The translations under genes and the position numbers were made by a program. This document shows positions 1 through 8,390 of a stretch of DNA of 64,000 nucleotides, one piece after another. The DNA lies in assembly GCF_001425685.1 (NCBI RefSeq), contig NZ_LMCY01000048.1:127315-191314 (forward strand), written 5' to 3'. A model generated the notes under the pieces. That model was not told where the DNA came from. It was given only the letters and a program-made list of their open reading frames with translations, and made no database searches. The stretch is from Massilia sp. Root335. Its GTDB lineage: Bacteria; Pseudomonadota; Gammaproteobacteria; Burkholderiales; Burkholderiaceae_D. The number at the start of each line of letters is the position of its first letter. Position 1 is the stretch's first letter.

Positions 1-637
1 CGTCGGTGCTGCCCGGGTAGCGGGTCGGGATCAGGCCGACGGTCTGGGCGCCGTTGGACCACGTGAACGTCGCGGCCGTCCACACGGCGTCGCGCAGGTC
101 GGCCGGCGGCTCGATCTCGATGCGCGCGATGCGCATGAACGGCACCCACACGTAGCGGCCGTTGACGATCGCTTCCAGCACGGGGCCGAGGCGCCCGTCG
201 GCGTCGGCCAGCCAGTCGAACGGCTGGTCGTCGATGCGGCCGGGCGACGCGGGCGCGGCGTCGAACGCGTCGGCGCGCAGCTTGCCGGCCGCGGCGGGGT
301 CGGTGGCGTCCAGCTTCAGCGCTTCGGCCAGCTGGGCCATCCAGGGCTGCGGCTCGCCGAAGATCACGGGATTGCGGCGGCCGGCAAAGATCTCGGCGCG
401 CAGGGCCTCGCACTGGATCGCCTCGCGGTAGGTCTGCACCATCGGCAGCGCGCCGGCATCCAGTTCGCCCGCCACGTTCAGCTGCGTCAGGGCGCGGTTC
501 CACTGGCCCAGCACGCACAGGAGCTGGAACAGGAACACGCGCTGTTTGGGGTCGGCGCTGTTCTTGCGCACCGCATCCTGCAACGCGGCGAGCGCGCCGG
601 CCAGGTCTCCATCACGAATCAGCTGTTGCGCAAGCAT
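1..637 (-). CDS. tagJ: TagJ/ImpE-family T6SS accessory protein (partial)
   Basis: The reading frame opens with an ATG at 637 and runs off the left edge, giving 212 codons. The visible part is helical and tetratricopeptide-like at the N-terminus (LAQQLIRDGDLAGALAALQD, about residues 2-21) followed by a conserved region with WVPFMRI and a tail ending in LIPTRYPGS, as in the ImpE/SciE family. Known family role: TagJ binds the sheath component TssB in some T6SS subtypes and influences sheath turnover. It follows hcp on the same strand after a 126-bp gap holding a long stem-loop. A GGGAG motif precedes the ATG. The C-terminus lies outside the window. Confidence 0.85.
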   Translation of the reverse strand, partial: MLAQQLIRDGDLAGALAALQDAVRKNSADPKQRVFLFQLLCVLGQWNRALTQLNVAGELDAGALPMVQTYREAIQCEALRAEIFAGRRNPVIFGEPQPWMAQLAEALKLDATDPAAAGKLRADAFDAAPASPGRIDDQPFDWLADADGRLGPVLEAIVNGRYVWVPFMRIARIEIEPPADLRDAVWTAATFTWSNGAQTVGLIPTRYPGSTD

Positions 638-678
638 TCGAACGCTCCCATCCAAAAAAATTTTTACCTGCCTTACGG

Positions 679-763
679 TGGCTCGCCAAACCGCAGCGCG
701 CGGCAGATCCAGCCGGGAAGCGCAGGCTGAATCTGCAACGCGCAGCAGGTTTGGCGACGCCCC
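679..763 (-). other. Long imperfect stem-loop between hcp and tagJ
   Basis: Directly after the hcp stop codon (minus strand) two arms of about 35 nt, roughly 679-714 and 725-763, are complementary with a few mismatches around a ten-base loop (715-724). The best-conserved part pairs CGCCAAACC (685-693) with GGTTTGGCG (748-756). A run of seven U on the minus strand (654-660) lies about 18 nt beyond the base, too far for a classical intrinsic terminator. It probably stabilises the 3' end of hcp mRNA or partly stops transcription, so that hcp is made in excess over tagJ and later genes. Confidence 0.6.
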
Positions 764-1255
764 TTACACAGCAGCGTTTTCGGCGATGTTCCAGGCGAAG
801 GTCTTGTCGCCGGCCACGGTGCCCTTGCTGTCCTGCGGCGTGTAGGCGAAGGTCACCTTGCCGAAGTTCAGGGTGACGTTTTCGGTCAGGCGATCTTCGC
901 CGCCGCTGCCGCCGGTCGAGAGCGAGGTCACCAGCACTTCTTCCATCGTGATCAAGAGGTACTTCTGCTGGCCTTCGCCGGCTTTACGCACCATCAGCAC
1001 GCACTTCTCGATGTGCGTGCCCTTGGCCAGGGCGGTCATCAGCGCATTCGACGAGCTGTCGATGTACTTGGTGAACGAGATGTCCTGGAAGTTGGCCTTG
1101 CCGGCGCCGCCGCCACCGCCCATGTGGGTCGTGCCGGACTGGCTCATGCCCCAGCTCCAGGCCAGGATGTCGATGTCGCCCTTCGGACCCTGGACCTTGT
1201 CGCGCGACTCGCCCTTGATCTTGTCGCCCATGTTGATGAACATATCCAATGCCAT
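764..1255 (-). CDS. hcp: Hcp, T6SS tube protein
   Basis: A 163-residue protein of usual Hcp length. It begins MALDMFINMGDKIKGES and has the alternating beta-strand pattern of the Hcp1 family, including DIDILAWSWGMSQSG (residues 27-41) and a glycine-rich loop at about 46-52 that in the family faces the ring surface. Hcp hexamers stack into the inner tube expelled by the contractile sheath and also chaperone effectors. The gene lies 95 bp downstream of tssC in the same orientation, with an AGGAG ribosome site before the ATG. The stem-loop after its stop fits a gene expressed above its operon neighbours. Confidence 0.95.
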   Translation of the reverse strand: MALDMFINMGDKIKGESRDKVQGPKGDIDILAWSWGMSQSGTTHMGGGGGAGKANFQDISFTKYIDSSSNALMTALAKGTHIEKCVLMVRKAGEGQQKYLLITMEEVLVTSLSTGGSGGEDRLTENVTLNFGKVTFAYTPQDSKGTVAGDKTFAWNIAENAAV

Positions 1256-1350
1256 GTCTTTTCTCCTTGTGTGCCGTTGCTGTGCGCGCGGGCGGTGGTT
1301 GAACTTCCGAATGCGCGCGGACCGGGTCCGCGCGGGACTTCAAAAAACGG

Positions 1351-2838
1351 TCAGCCCTTTGCCGACGGCAGCTTCGACACGAGGCGCAGCGACACGGTCA
1401 GGCCTTCGAGCTGGTAGTGCGGACGCAGGAAGAACTTGGACGTGTAGTAGCCCGGATTGCCTTCGACTTCTTCCAGCACCACTTCGGCCGCGGCCAGCGG
1501 TTTCTGGGCCTTGGTCGTTTCGCTCGAGCTGCCCGGATCGCCGTCCACGTACTGCATGATCCACTTGGTCAGCCAGCGTTCCATCTCGTCGCGTTCCTTG
1601 AACGAGCCGAGCTTGTCGCGCACGATGCACTTGAGGTAGTGGGCGAAGCGGCAGGTCGCGAACAGGTACGGCAGGCGCGCGGCCAGCGCGGCGTTGGCGC
1701 TGGCGTCCGGATCGTCGTACTCGGCCGGCTTGTGCAGCGACTGCGCGCCGATGAAGGCGGCGAAGTCCGTGTTCTTCTTGTGCACCAGCGGCATGAAGCC
1801 GTTGGCGGCCAGCTCCGCCTCGCGGCGGTCCGAGATCGCGATCTCGGTCGGGCACTGCATGTCGACGCCGCCGTCGTCGGTCGGGAAGGCATGCACCGGC
1901 AGGCCTTCGACCGCGCCGCCGGACTCGATGCCGCGGATGCGCGAGCACCACCCGTATTCCTTGAACGAGCGGTTGATGTTGACGGCCATCGCGTAGGACG
2001 AGTTGGCCCACGTGTAGTTCTTGCTGCTCGGCGCGCTGGTGTCTTCCTCGAAGTCGAATTCCTCGACCGGGTTGCTCTTGGCGCCGTACGGCTGGCGTGC
2101 CAGGAAGCGCGGCATGGTCAGGCCGACGTAACGCGAATCCTCGGACTCGCGGAACGAACGCCATGCGGCGTGTTCCGGGGTCTGGAAGATCTTCGTCAGG
2201 TCGCGCGGATTGGCCAGCTCGTTCCACGATTCCATCAGCATGACGGACGGCGCGGCGGCCGAGATGAACGGCGCGTGCGCGGCGGCGGCGACCTTGGCCA
2301 TCGACGACAGCAGCTCGACGTCAGGCGCGCTGTTGTCGAAGTAGTAGTCGGCCACGATGGAACCGAACGGCTCGCCGCCGAACTGGCCGAATTCTTCCTC
2401 GTACATCTTCTTGAAGATCGGGCTCTGGTCCCAGGCGGTGCCCTTGAATTTCTTGAGGGTCTTGGCCAGGTCGTTCTTCGAGATGTTCATCACGCGGATC
2501 TTGAGCATCTCGTCGGTTTCGGTGTTGTTCACCAGGTAGTGCAGGCCGCGCCAGGCGCTTTCGACTTTCTGGAACTCCTCGGTGTGCATGATCAGGTTGA
2601 TCTGCTCCGTCAGCTTCTTGTCGAGCGCGGCGATCAGGCTCTGGATCGTGCCCAGCACGTCGCCGGAGATCAGGCTGGTGCCGGCCAGCGCCTGCTCGGC
2701 CAGGGTGCGCACGGCGACTTCGACCGATTCCTTGGCCTTGTCGGATTGCGGCTTGAATTCTTTCTGCAGCAGCGAGCTGAAGTCGCTCATCTCGAGCGTA
2801 CCGGACTCCTGCTGGGTTTGTGCGAGGGATTCGGACAT
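1351..2838 (-). CDS. tssC: TssC, T6SS contractile sheath large subunit
   Basis: The 495-residue product matches TssC/VipB in length and sequence style: an N-terminal helical segment (SDFSSLLQKEFKPQSDKAKE, about residues 19-38), the AWRGLHYLV block near residues 95-103, PRFLARQPYGAK near 243-254 and the C-terminal region that ends in a beta-strand augmenting the TssB/TssC handshake. With TssB it forms the cytoplasmic sheath that contracts to drive the Hcp tube. It lies 24 bp downstream of tssB, so the two are co-translated in stoichiometric amounts. A GGAG motif lies upstream of the ATG. Confidence 0.96.
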   Translation of the reverse strand: MSESLAQTQQESGTLEMSDFSSLLQKEFKPQSDKAKESVEVAVRTLAEQALAGTSLISGDVLGTIQSLIAALDKKLTEQINLIMHTEEFQKVESAWRGLHYLVNNTETDEMLKIRVMNISKNDLAKTLKKFKGTAWDQSPIFKKMYEEEFGQFGGEPFGSIVADYYFDNSAPDVELLSSMAKVAAAAHAPFISAAAPSVMLMESWNELANPRDLTKIFQTPEHAAWRSFRESEDSRYVGLTMPRFLARQPYGAKSNPVEEFDFEEDTSAPSSKNYTWANSSYAMAVNINRSFKEYGWCSRIRGIESGGAVEGLPVHAFPTDDGGVDMQCPTEIAISDRREAELAANGFMPLVHKKNTDFAAFIGAQSLHKPAEYDDPDASANAALAARLPYLFATCRFAHYLKCIVRDKLGSFKERDEMERWLTKWIMQYVDGDPGSSSETTKAQKPLAAAEVVLEEVEGNPGYYTSKFFLRPHYQLEGLTVSLRLVSKLPSAKG

Positions 2839-2862
2839 GCCGTTCTCCTGTTCTCTCGTTCG

Positions 2863-3363
2863 TTATTCGGTGGGCTTCGGTGCGGACGTCAGCGCCTGCA
2901 TCAGCGCCGGTTCGGCCAGCAGCTTGGAAATCAGCTCTTCCGCGCCGGTCTTGCCGTCCATGTAGGTCATCAGGTTGGCCAGCTGGCCGCGCGCCTCGAG
3001 CAGCTTGTTCAGCGAATCCACCTTGCGCGCGATCGCGGCCGGGGTGAAGTCGTCCATGCTCTCGAAGGTCATGTCGACGGCCAGGTTGCCCTCGCCCGTC
3101 AGCGTGTTCGGCACCTGGACGGCGACGCGCGGCTTCATGGCTTTCAGGCGCTCGTCGAAGTTGTCGACGTCGATCTCGAGGAACTTGCGCTCCGCGACCG
3201 GCGCCAGCGGCTCGGCGCTCTGGCCCGACAGGTCGGCCAGGACGCCCATCACGAACGGCAGCTGCACCTTCTTCTCGGCGCCGTACACTTCGACGTCGTA
3301 CTCGATCTGCACGCGCGGCGCGCGATTGCGTGCGATGAATTTCTGGCTACTTTCTTTGCCCAC
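2863..3363 (-). CDS. tssB: TssB, T6SS contractile sheath small subunit
   Basis: A 166-residue protein of typical TssB/VipA size. It shows the conserved opening (GKESSQKFIARNRAPRVQIE, residues 2-21), the LPFVMGVLADLSG strand-turn near 35-47 and a helical C-terminal half that in the family wraps with TssC. It is the second gene of the operon, 39 bp after tssA, preceded by an AGGAGG-type ribosome site. In subtypes that carry TagJ, the N-terminal helix of TssB is the TagJ docking site, which suits the tagJ gene at the left end of the window. Confidence 0.96.
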   Translation of the reverse strand: MGKESSQKFIARNRAPRVQIEYDVEVYGAEKKVQLPFVMGVLADLSGQSAEPLAPVAERKFLEIDVDNFDERLKAMKPRVAVQVPNTLTGEGNLAVDMTFESMDDFTPAAIARKVDSLNKLLEARGQLANLMTYMDGKTGAEELISKLLAEPALMQALTSAPKPTE

Positions 3364-3402
3364 GGTTTACTCCTCCTTGATTGAACTGCCGGCCTGCTGG
3401 AT

Positions 3403-4467
3403 TCAATAATCGTCCGATCCGTTCGACTCGCCCGGCTGCGGTCCGCGGATCACGTTCAGCTGCTGCATGCTGTCCGGCGCGAGGTTCTCCATGACTTCCA
3501 TGAAGCTCATCGGCGCCAGGCGCTTGGCCCGCTCCAGCAGCATCGGCACGGGGCTCGACGGCTCGTAGCGCTGGTAGTAGGCGAGAATCTTGTCGATCAT
3601 GCGGATCACGTCGGCGCGGCTGGCCACGTCGCCCGTGATGGCCGCGGCACGCGGCGCGGCCGTGCCGCCGCCCTGCTGCTGCTCGCCGTCGGCGTCGGAC
3701 GATGCGTCGGCCGGCACGTCCTGCGCGGCGCCGGCGCGGCTGGCCAGCAGGTCGGCCATGCGCCGCAACTGGCGCGTCAGCGGGCCGAGGGTCAGCGCCT
3801 GCGCGCTGCCCACGTGGCGCACGAGGGCGGCCTCCAGGTTGGTCACGCTGTTCAGCGCCCCGTTGACGGCGGCGGTGGCGGCCTGCATGGCTTCCTCGGA
3901 CACGTCGGCCAGCGCCGCTTCGATCGAATCCGGGGTCAGCGCGGTCTGCCCGTCCGGCACCGGCGCCTCGCCGTTCGCCTGCTCCAGCACGCGCAGCGTC
4001 AGGGCGCCCAGGCCGGGCAGCATGACGAAGGCGGTCTCGCGCAGGTCGCGCAGGATGGTCGCGGGGTCGGTCAGCTGGGCCAGGGAATTGATGCGGAGCA
4101 GGGGGTCGTTGTCGTCGTCCGGATCGAGCTCGGGGTGGACGCTGTCCCAGCGCTCTTCGACGAGGCGTTCGAGCAGGCGCACGCCGTCGGCGAAACCGGG
4201 CATCGCGTGCAGCGCCAGCAGCGCACGCACGAGCGGCATCGCCACGCGCAGGTCACGCGTGCGAGCGAACAGGTCGAGGGCCTGTTTCTTGACTTGCTTC
4301 CATTCGGGGGGGACGGCGGGGACGATGGTGTCCCCATACTGGACTTCAGGCTTGCCGAGCGCACTCTGCTCGAGCTCCATAAATGCGGGGTCGTACTCGA
4401 GATTCGGCCCGCACGGGGCGGCCTCCTCCAAATCCTCGAGCAGGACATCGACGTCGACAATACTCAT
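3403..4467 (-). CDS. tssA: TssA, T6SS baseplate/cap protein (ImpA N-terminal domain)
   Basis: From the ATG at 4467 the product has 354 residues and starts MSIVDVDVLLEDLEEAAPCG, the usual start of ImpA-domain TssA proteins; PCGPNLEYDPAF (residues 18-29) is the hallmark of that domain. An in-frame extension to 4602 reaches into AT-rich DNA and does not look like protein, so 4467 is preferred although no strong ribosome site is visible. TssA initiates and guides tube-sheath polymerisation between membrane complex, baseplate and distal sheath end. It is the first T6SS gene here; upstream genes are unrelated, so the operon promoter should lie in the gap before it. Confidence 0.92.
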   Translation of the reverse strand: MSIVDVDVLLEDLEEAAPCGPNLEYDPAFMELEQSALGKPEVQYGDTIVPAVPPEWKQVKKQALDLFARTRDLRVAMPLVRALLALHAMPGFADGVRLLERLVEERWDSVHPELDPDDDNDPLLRINSLAQLTDPATILRDLRETAFVMLPGLGALTLRVLEQANGEAPVPDGQTALTPDSIEAALADVSEEAMQAATAAVNGALNSVTNLEAALVRHVGSAQALTLGPLTRQLRRMADLLASRAGAAQDVPADASSDADGEQQQGGGTAAPRAAAITGDVASRADVIRMIDKILAYYQRYEPSSPVPMLLERAKRLAPMSFMEVMENLAPDSMQQLNVIRGPQPGESNGSDDY

Positions 4468-4757
4468 GATTGTGCGCGTTCTTACTAGTTTTAGGACGGA
4501 TTTCGAACTCATCGTCACGGCATCGAGTGCCGCGCGCGGTTTCATAATTAATAGCTTTTTTTCATGGAGATATTGCTCCACGAACCGCGCACTATACGCC
4601 ATTTAACGGCCCCATCGTTAGCACGAGGCGTAATTTTTTTTACACTAATGTTTGTGCAAAAAGGTTGACAACAGTTTCAGGACGCGCTCGTTTTCGGTAC
4701 TGCCGAGCCGCGGCGACGACGTCGATAGCGCCTGATGGAACGATGGCAGTAATATAT
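4468..4757 (-). promoter_or_regulatory. Upstream region of the T6SS operon
   Basis: This 290-bp gap is much more AT-rich than its surroundings and separates tssA from a convergently unrelated regulator gene on the same strand. On the minus strand a TATAGT hexamer occurs inside GGCGTATAGTGCG near 4593-4605, but no good -35 box sits at the right distance, so no exact promoter is claimed. Runs of A/T (4632-4640) are present. No convincing small gene or intrinsic terminator for the regulator gene was found here. Confidence 0.45.
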
Positions 4758-6248
4758 TTACACGCACCGGGCAGCCCGCTCCAGCGCGCGCGCCAGGTCA
4801 TCCACGCCGGCACGCAGGACGTCGGGCGTGAACGCGGAAAAGCCCAGCAGCAGCCCGGGCGCGACGGCGCACTCGGCACCGGCGGCCGGATTCCGGTAAT
4901 AGCCCAGCGTGCGCACGTCGACGCCGAGTTCGCGCGCGTGCTGCGCGACGGTCTCCTCGTCGAGCTTTTCCGTTTCCACGAAGTGCACGCACAAGTCGAG
5001 GCCCGCGTCGGACGGCCCCTGGCGCAGCCGGTCCGCGAGGCGCGCGTCGAGCGCATCGACGAGGGCCTGCCGGCGCTCGCCGTACGCGTCGCGCGTGCGG
5101 CGGATGTGGCGCGCGAAGTGGCCGCCGGCGATGAAGTCGGCCAGGGTCGCCTGCGCCACGATGGGACTGTGGCGGTCGACGACGGCCTTGGCCCGCGCCA
5201 GCGCGGCGGCCAGCGCCGGCGGCGCCACCACGTAGCCCAGGCGCAGCGCGGGGAACAGCACCTTCGACAAGGTGCCCACGTAGATCACGCAGCCCGCGCG
5301 ATCGAGGCCTTGCAGCGACGCGAGCGGCGGGCCCGTATGGCGGTATTCGCTGTCGTAGTCGTCCTCGACGATCCACGCGCGGTTCGCCTCGGCCCAGCGC
5401 AGCAGTTCGAGGCGGCGCCGCAGGCTCATGGTCACGCCCAGCGGCAGTTGATGCGACGGCGTCGCGAAGGCCAGGCGCGCATCCGGATAGTGCCGGGCCG
5501 CGTAGGCCACGTCCATGCCCTCGGCGTCGACGGGGACCGGGCAGACGCGCGCGCCGGCCACCGTGAACGGCGCCACCGCGCCCTGGTAGCCGGGCGATTC
5601 GATCCACATCGATTCGCCCGGCGCGAGCAGCAACTGGGCCAGCAGATACAAGGCCTGCTGCGAGCCGGACGTGATCACGATCTGGTCCGCCGTGCACTGC
5701 ACCCCGCGCGACGCCTTCAGATAGGCGCACAGCAGCTCGCGCAGCGGCGCGTGGCCGGCGGCGCCGGCGTAGCCCAGGCTGGCCGTCGAATGGCGCCAGT
5801 GGCGCGCCTCGAGCCGGCGCCAGACGTCGAACGGGAACAGGTCCAGGCCCGGCATGCTGGCGCGGAAGGCGCGCAGCGGCCCCGCGTGGTGCAGCACGCG
5901 CGCCATGCCGCCCGCGATGAGTTCCCCGCGCGGCGACAGCGGGCGCACCATCGTCGCCGCGGCGGCGGCGCAGCGGGTGCCGGCCGGCAGCGACGCGCTG
6001 ACGAAGGTGCCCTTCCCGACCGTGCCCTCGAGGTAGCCTTCCGCCATCAGCTGCTCGTACGCGGCCAGCACGGTCTGGCGCGACACGCGCAGCAAGCCGC
6101 ACAGCGTGCGCGTGGCCGGCAGGCGCACGCCGGCGCCGATGCGCCCGCTCAGGATCGCGGCCTTCAGGTGGACGTACAACTGGCGGAACAGCGGCGTGGC
6201 GGCATCGCGGTCGAGCGCGGCGGCGGCGAGGATGTCGTGGACGTGCAT
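4758..6248 (-). CDS. MocR/PdxR-type regulator (GntR winged helix fused to aminotransferase fold)
   Basis: The 496-residue protein joins an N-terminal GntR-type winged helix (LFRQLYVHLKAAILSGRIG and the recognition helix around RVSRQTVLAAYEQL, about residues 20-80) to a fold-type I aminotransferase domain. The pyridoxal-phosphate lysine is visible in YVGTLSKVLFPALRLGYV. In the MocR family this domain senses PLP or amino-acid adducts rather than acting as an enzyme. The start at 6248 (MHVHDILAAAALD) is preferred over an ATG 48 bp upstream because family similarity begins there. It is divergent from the osmC-paiB pair 103 bp away and may control it, as MocR regulators often control a divergent neighbour; this is inference. 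Confidence 0.88.
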   Translation of the reverse strand: MHVHDILAAAALDRDAATPLFRQLYVHLKAAILSGRIGAGVRLPATRTLCGLLRVSRQTVLAAYEQLMAEGYLEGTVGKGTFVSASLPAGTRCAAAAATMVRPLSPRGELIAGGMARVLHHAGPLRAFRASMPGLDLFPFDVWRRLEARHWRHSTASLGYAGAAGHAPLRELLCAYLKASRGVQCTADQIVITSGSQQALYLLAQLLLAPGESMWIESPGYQGAVAPFTVAGARVCPVPVDAEGMDVAYAARHYPDARLAFATPSHQLPLGVTMSLRRRLELLRWAEANRAWIVEDDYDSEYRHTGPPLASLQGLDRAGCVIYVGTLSKVLFPALRLGYVVAPPALAAALARAKAVVDRHSPIVAQATLADFIAGGHFARHIRRTRDAYGERRQALVDALDARLADRLRQGPSDAGLDLCVHFVETEKLDEETVAQHARELGVDVRTLGYYRNPAAGAECAVAPGLLLGFSAFTPDVLRAGVDDLARALERAARCV

Positions 6249-6351
6249 GGCGGCGTCATCGTGATTGGTACGCCCATCTTCGCAATAATTGGTCATTTGA
6301 GCAAGCCACCTGGCACCCTAAGATGGAGACTCGTTCACACACGGGGATACG

Positions 6352-6816
6352 ATGAAACGATTCGAAGCCACCCTGGCCTGGCAGCGCGGCGACCAGGCTT
6401 TCACCGACCAGCGCTACAGCCGCGCGCACCGCTGGCGCTTCGACGGCGGCCTGGACGTGCCCGCCTCGTCCTCGCCGCAGTCCGTGCCCGTGCCGCTGTC
6501 CGATCCGGCCGCCGTCGATCCGGAGGAAGCGCTCGTCGCGGCCGCCGCCAGCTGCCACATGCTGTTCTTTTTGTCGCTGGCGGCCGCGCGCGGCTACGTC
6601 GTCGAGCGCTACGACGACCACGCCGTCGGCACGCTCGACCTCGACGCCGGCGGCCGCATGGCCTTCACGCGCATCCTGCTGCGCCCGGCCATCGCGTTCG
6701 GCGGCGCGCGCCAGCCCGACCGCGCCGCGCTGGCCGAGCTGCACCACGAGGCGCACGCGCGCTGCTACATCGCCAATTCGCTGAAGGGAGACATCGTCGT
6801 GGAGGGATTCGAATAA
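6352..6816 (+). CDS. OsmC-family peroxide reductase
   Basis: A 154-residue OsmC/Ohr-family protein. The two redox cysteines of the family are visible in AAASCHMLFFLSLAAARG (about residues 64-81) and AHARCYIANSLKG (about 135-147). Such proteins reduce organic hydroperoxides in the cytoplasm through the thiol pair. GGGGATACG precedes the ATG as a weak ribosome site. Its stop codon shares one base with the start of the paiB-like gene, so the two form a translationally linked pair divergent from the MocR-type regulator. Confidence 0.9.
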   Translation: MKRFEATLAWQRGDQAFTDQRYSRAHRWRFDGGLDVPASSSPQSVPVPLSDPAAVDPEEALVAAAASCHMLFFLSLAAARGYVVERYDDHAVGTLDLDAGGRMAFTRILLRPAIAFGGARQPDRAALAELHHEAHARCYIANSLKGDIVVEGFE

Positions 6817-7391
6817 TGTACGTGCCGACGCATTTCACGGCCGGCTCGCAAGCCGACATGCTGGCGCTCATCGCCGCGCACCCGCTGGGCGCGCTGGTGC
6901 TTGCCGGTGACGGCGGCTTGCAGGCCGACCACATCCCGTTCGAGCTGGCGCCGCCGTCCGACGCCGCGCCGCATGGCCTGCTGCGGGCCCACGTGGCGCG
7001 CGCGAATCCCCTCTGGCAAGCGGACGGCGCGCCGGTACTCGTGCTGTTCCAGGGTACATCCCGCTATGTGTCGCCGCTGCTGTACGACCTGGAGGCAGCC
7101 GGCGGCCGCGCCGTGCCGACGTGGAATTACGCCGTCGTGCATGCGCACGGGCGGTTGCGCGCGATCGAGGACCCGGCCTGGGTCCTGGGCCAGATGACGC
7201 GGATGACGCGACGTCACGAAGATGCCCGCGCCGGCTGGCAGGTGGAGGATGCGCCGCGCGACTACATCGACAAGCTCGTGCGGACGACCGTCGGCATCGA
7301 GATCGCCATCGAGCGGCTGGAAGCGAAATTCAAGCTGAGCCAGAACCGCAGTACCGGGGACCGGGCACGGGTGCTGCAGGCAATGGAATAA
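6816..7391 (+). CDS. PaiB-like FMN-binding negative regulator/oxidoreductase-fold protein
   Basis: The 191-residue product starts MYVPTHFTAGSQADMLALI and contains GTSRYVSPLLY and VPTWNYAVVHAHGRL, the signature blocks of the PaiB/FMN-binding split-barrel family. In Bacillus PaiB is reported as a negative regulator of sporulation and degradative-enzyme genes; in proteobacteria the function is generally unknown and a flavin-linked role is possible. The ATG at 6816 overlaps the osmC-type stop by one base (TAATG) and a GGAGG ribosome site sits just before it. A much longer in-frame reading to 4665 exists but is antisense to the MocR gene and is not coding. Confidence 0.88.
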   Translation: MYVPTHFTAGSQADMLALIAAHPLGALVLAGDGGLQADHIPFELAPPSDAAPHGLLRAHVARANPLWQADGAPVLVLFQGTSRYVSPLLYDLEAAGGRAVPTWNYAVVHAHGRLRAIEDPAWVLGQMTRMTRRHEDARAGWQVEDAPRDYIDKLVRTTVGIEIAIERLEAKFKLSQNRSTGDRARVLQAME

Positions 7392-7426
7392 CACCAACGC
7401 CGCGCGGACGGGCGCGGCGCTGGTGT
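7391..7426. terminator. Strong hairpin between two convergent genes
   Basis: ACACCA-A-CGCCGCGC (7391-7405) pairs with GCGCGGCG-C-TGGTGT (7412-7426) around a six-base loop, a 14-bp stem with one mismatch. It starts inside the paiB-like stop codon and lies between convergent genes. There is no U-run on either side, so termination may be weak or may rely on Rho. Confidence 0.5.
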
Positions 7427-7450
7427 GCCTCGCTACATCTCAGGCAGGCA

Positions 7451-8224
7451 TCACTTGCCGGACGTCGTGCCCGACTTGGCCATCGGCATTTGCTCGGCCG
7501 ATTTCAGGTGTTGCGCGACCACCGGCTCGGTCTTCTCGACCAGGGCCTTCAGTTCCGGGTCCTTGGCCTTCTTGGCCGCGGCCATCAGCTTGGCGTGGAC
7601 GGCCTTGTGATCCTGCACGCCGGCCTGCTTCATGTACGCCTTGTCGAAGGCGTCGCCGCTCATCTTTTCCAGCTTGGCGGCCATGGCCTTGTGCTTGGCG
7701 TCCGGCTCGGTCGGCAAGGTCACGCCGCGTGCCTGGGCCAGGGCCTTCACGTCGTTCAGGTTCGACGTGTGATCGTCGATCATCTGCTGCGCGAACGACT
7801 TCACGTCGCCGTTCTGGCTCTTGCTCTGGGCCAGCTTGCCGCCTTCGACTTCGGCCATGTCGGCCATCGCCATATCCTTGAGAATTTTTTCGTCGGACGC
7901 GCTCAGCTTGGCGCCGGTGCCCGCCGCCGACTGGCCGGCGCCGCTGGCGCCCATGCTCGGGCTGGCGGCGCTGTGGCCGGCCATGCCCGAGGAACCCATG
8001 CCGTTCGTCTGCTTGACGCGGTTTTCCATGCCGGTGCTGTTGCTGTTGTCGATGGTGCCTTCGCGGGTGGTCTTGCCGGACGTGTTCTGCTTGCCGACGC
8101 TGCTGGTGCCGGTCTGGCTGGGGGTCTGGCTGACCGCCGTCTGCGCCTGCACGCCGACGGCGCTGAACATGGCTGCCACTGCCGCGACGGCCAGCAGTGC
8201 TTGCAACGTTTTATTCTTCTGCAT
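7451..8224 (-). CDS. Exported DUF4142 protein
   Basis: A 257-residue protein with an N-terminal signal peptide (LQALLAVAAVAAMFSAVGVQA, cleavage probably after residue 27). Residues about 28-105 are a low-complexity linker rich in Ser, Gly, Thr and Ala. Residues about 107-245 form the helical DUF4142 domain, a ferritin-like four-helix fold, with motifs such as SASDEKILKDMAMADMAEVE and FAQQMIDDHT. The family is periplasmic or surface-linked and of unknown function; several members are stress-induced. GGAGAGC precedes the ATG. It stands alone between a convergent gene and the phosphoesterase. Confidence 0.85.
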   Translation of the reverse strand: MQKNKTLQALLAVAAVAAMFSAVGVQAQTAVSQTPSQTGTSSVGKQNTSGKTTREGTIDNSNSTGMENRVKQTNGMGSSGMAGHSAASPSMGASGAGQSAAGTGAKLSASDEKILKDMAMADMAEVEGGKLAQSKSQNGDVKSFAQQMIDDHTSNLNDVKALAQARGVTLPTEPDAKHKAMAAKLEKMSGDAFDKAYMKQAGVQDHKAVHAKLMAAAKKAKDPELKALVEKTEPVVAQHLKSAEQMPMAKSGTTSGK

Positions 8225-8390
8225 TTTGCTCTCCTGAACTCTGTTATGAAGTTGGCGCCTGGCGGGGACAAGCCGTGCGCAAGCTCGTATTCAAATGACA
8301 ACGGCCGGCACAGTGTATCGCCGTGTTTTCTTGAACAGCGCGCGTTAGCCAACAGGAAAGTTTTATCGATATGCGAAGAACGGGCGACCG

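Noticed and set aside
4665..7391. Very long plus-strand frame (over 900 codons) ending in the PaiB-like gene
   Set aside because: Most of it is antisense to the MocR-type regulator, a result of high GC with few stop codons. Only the part from 6816 is a gene, with its own ribosome site.
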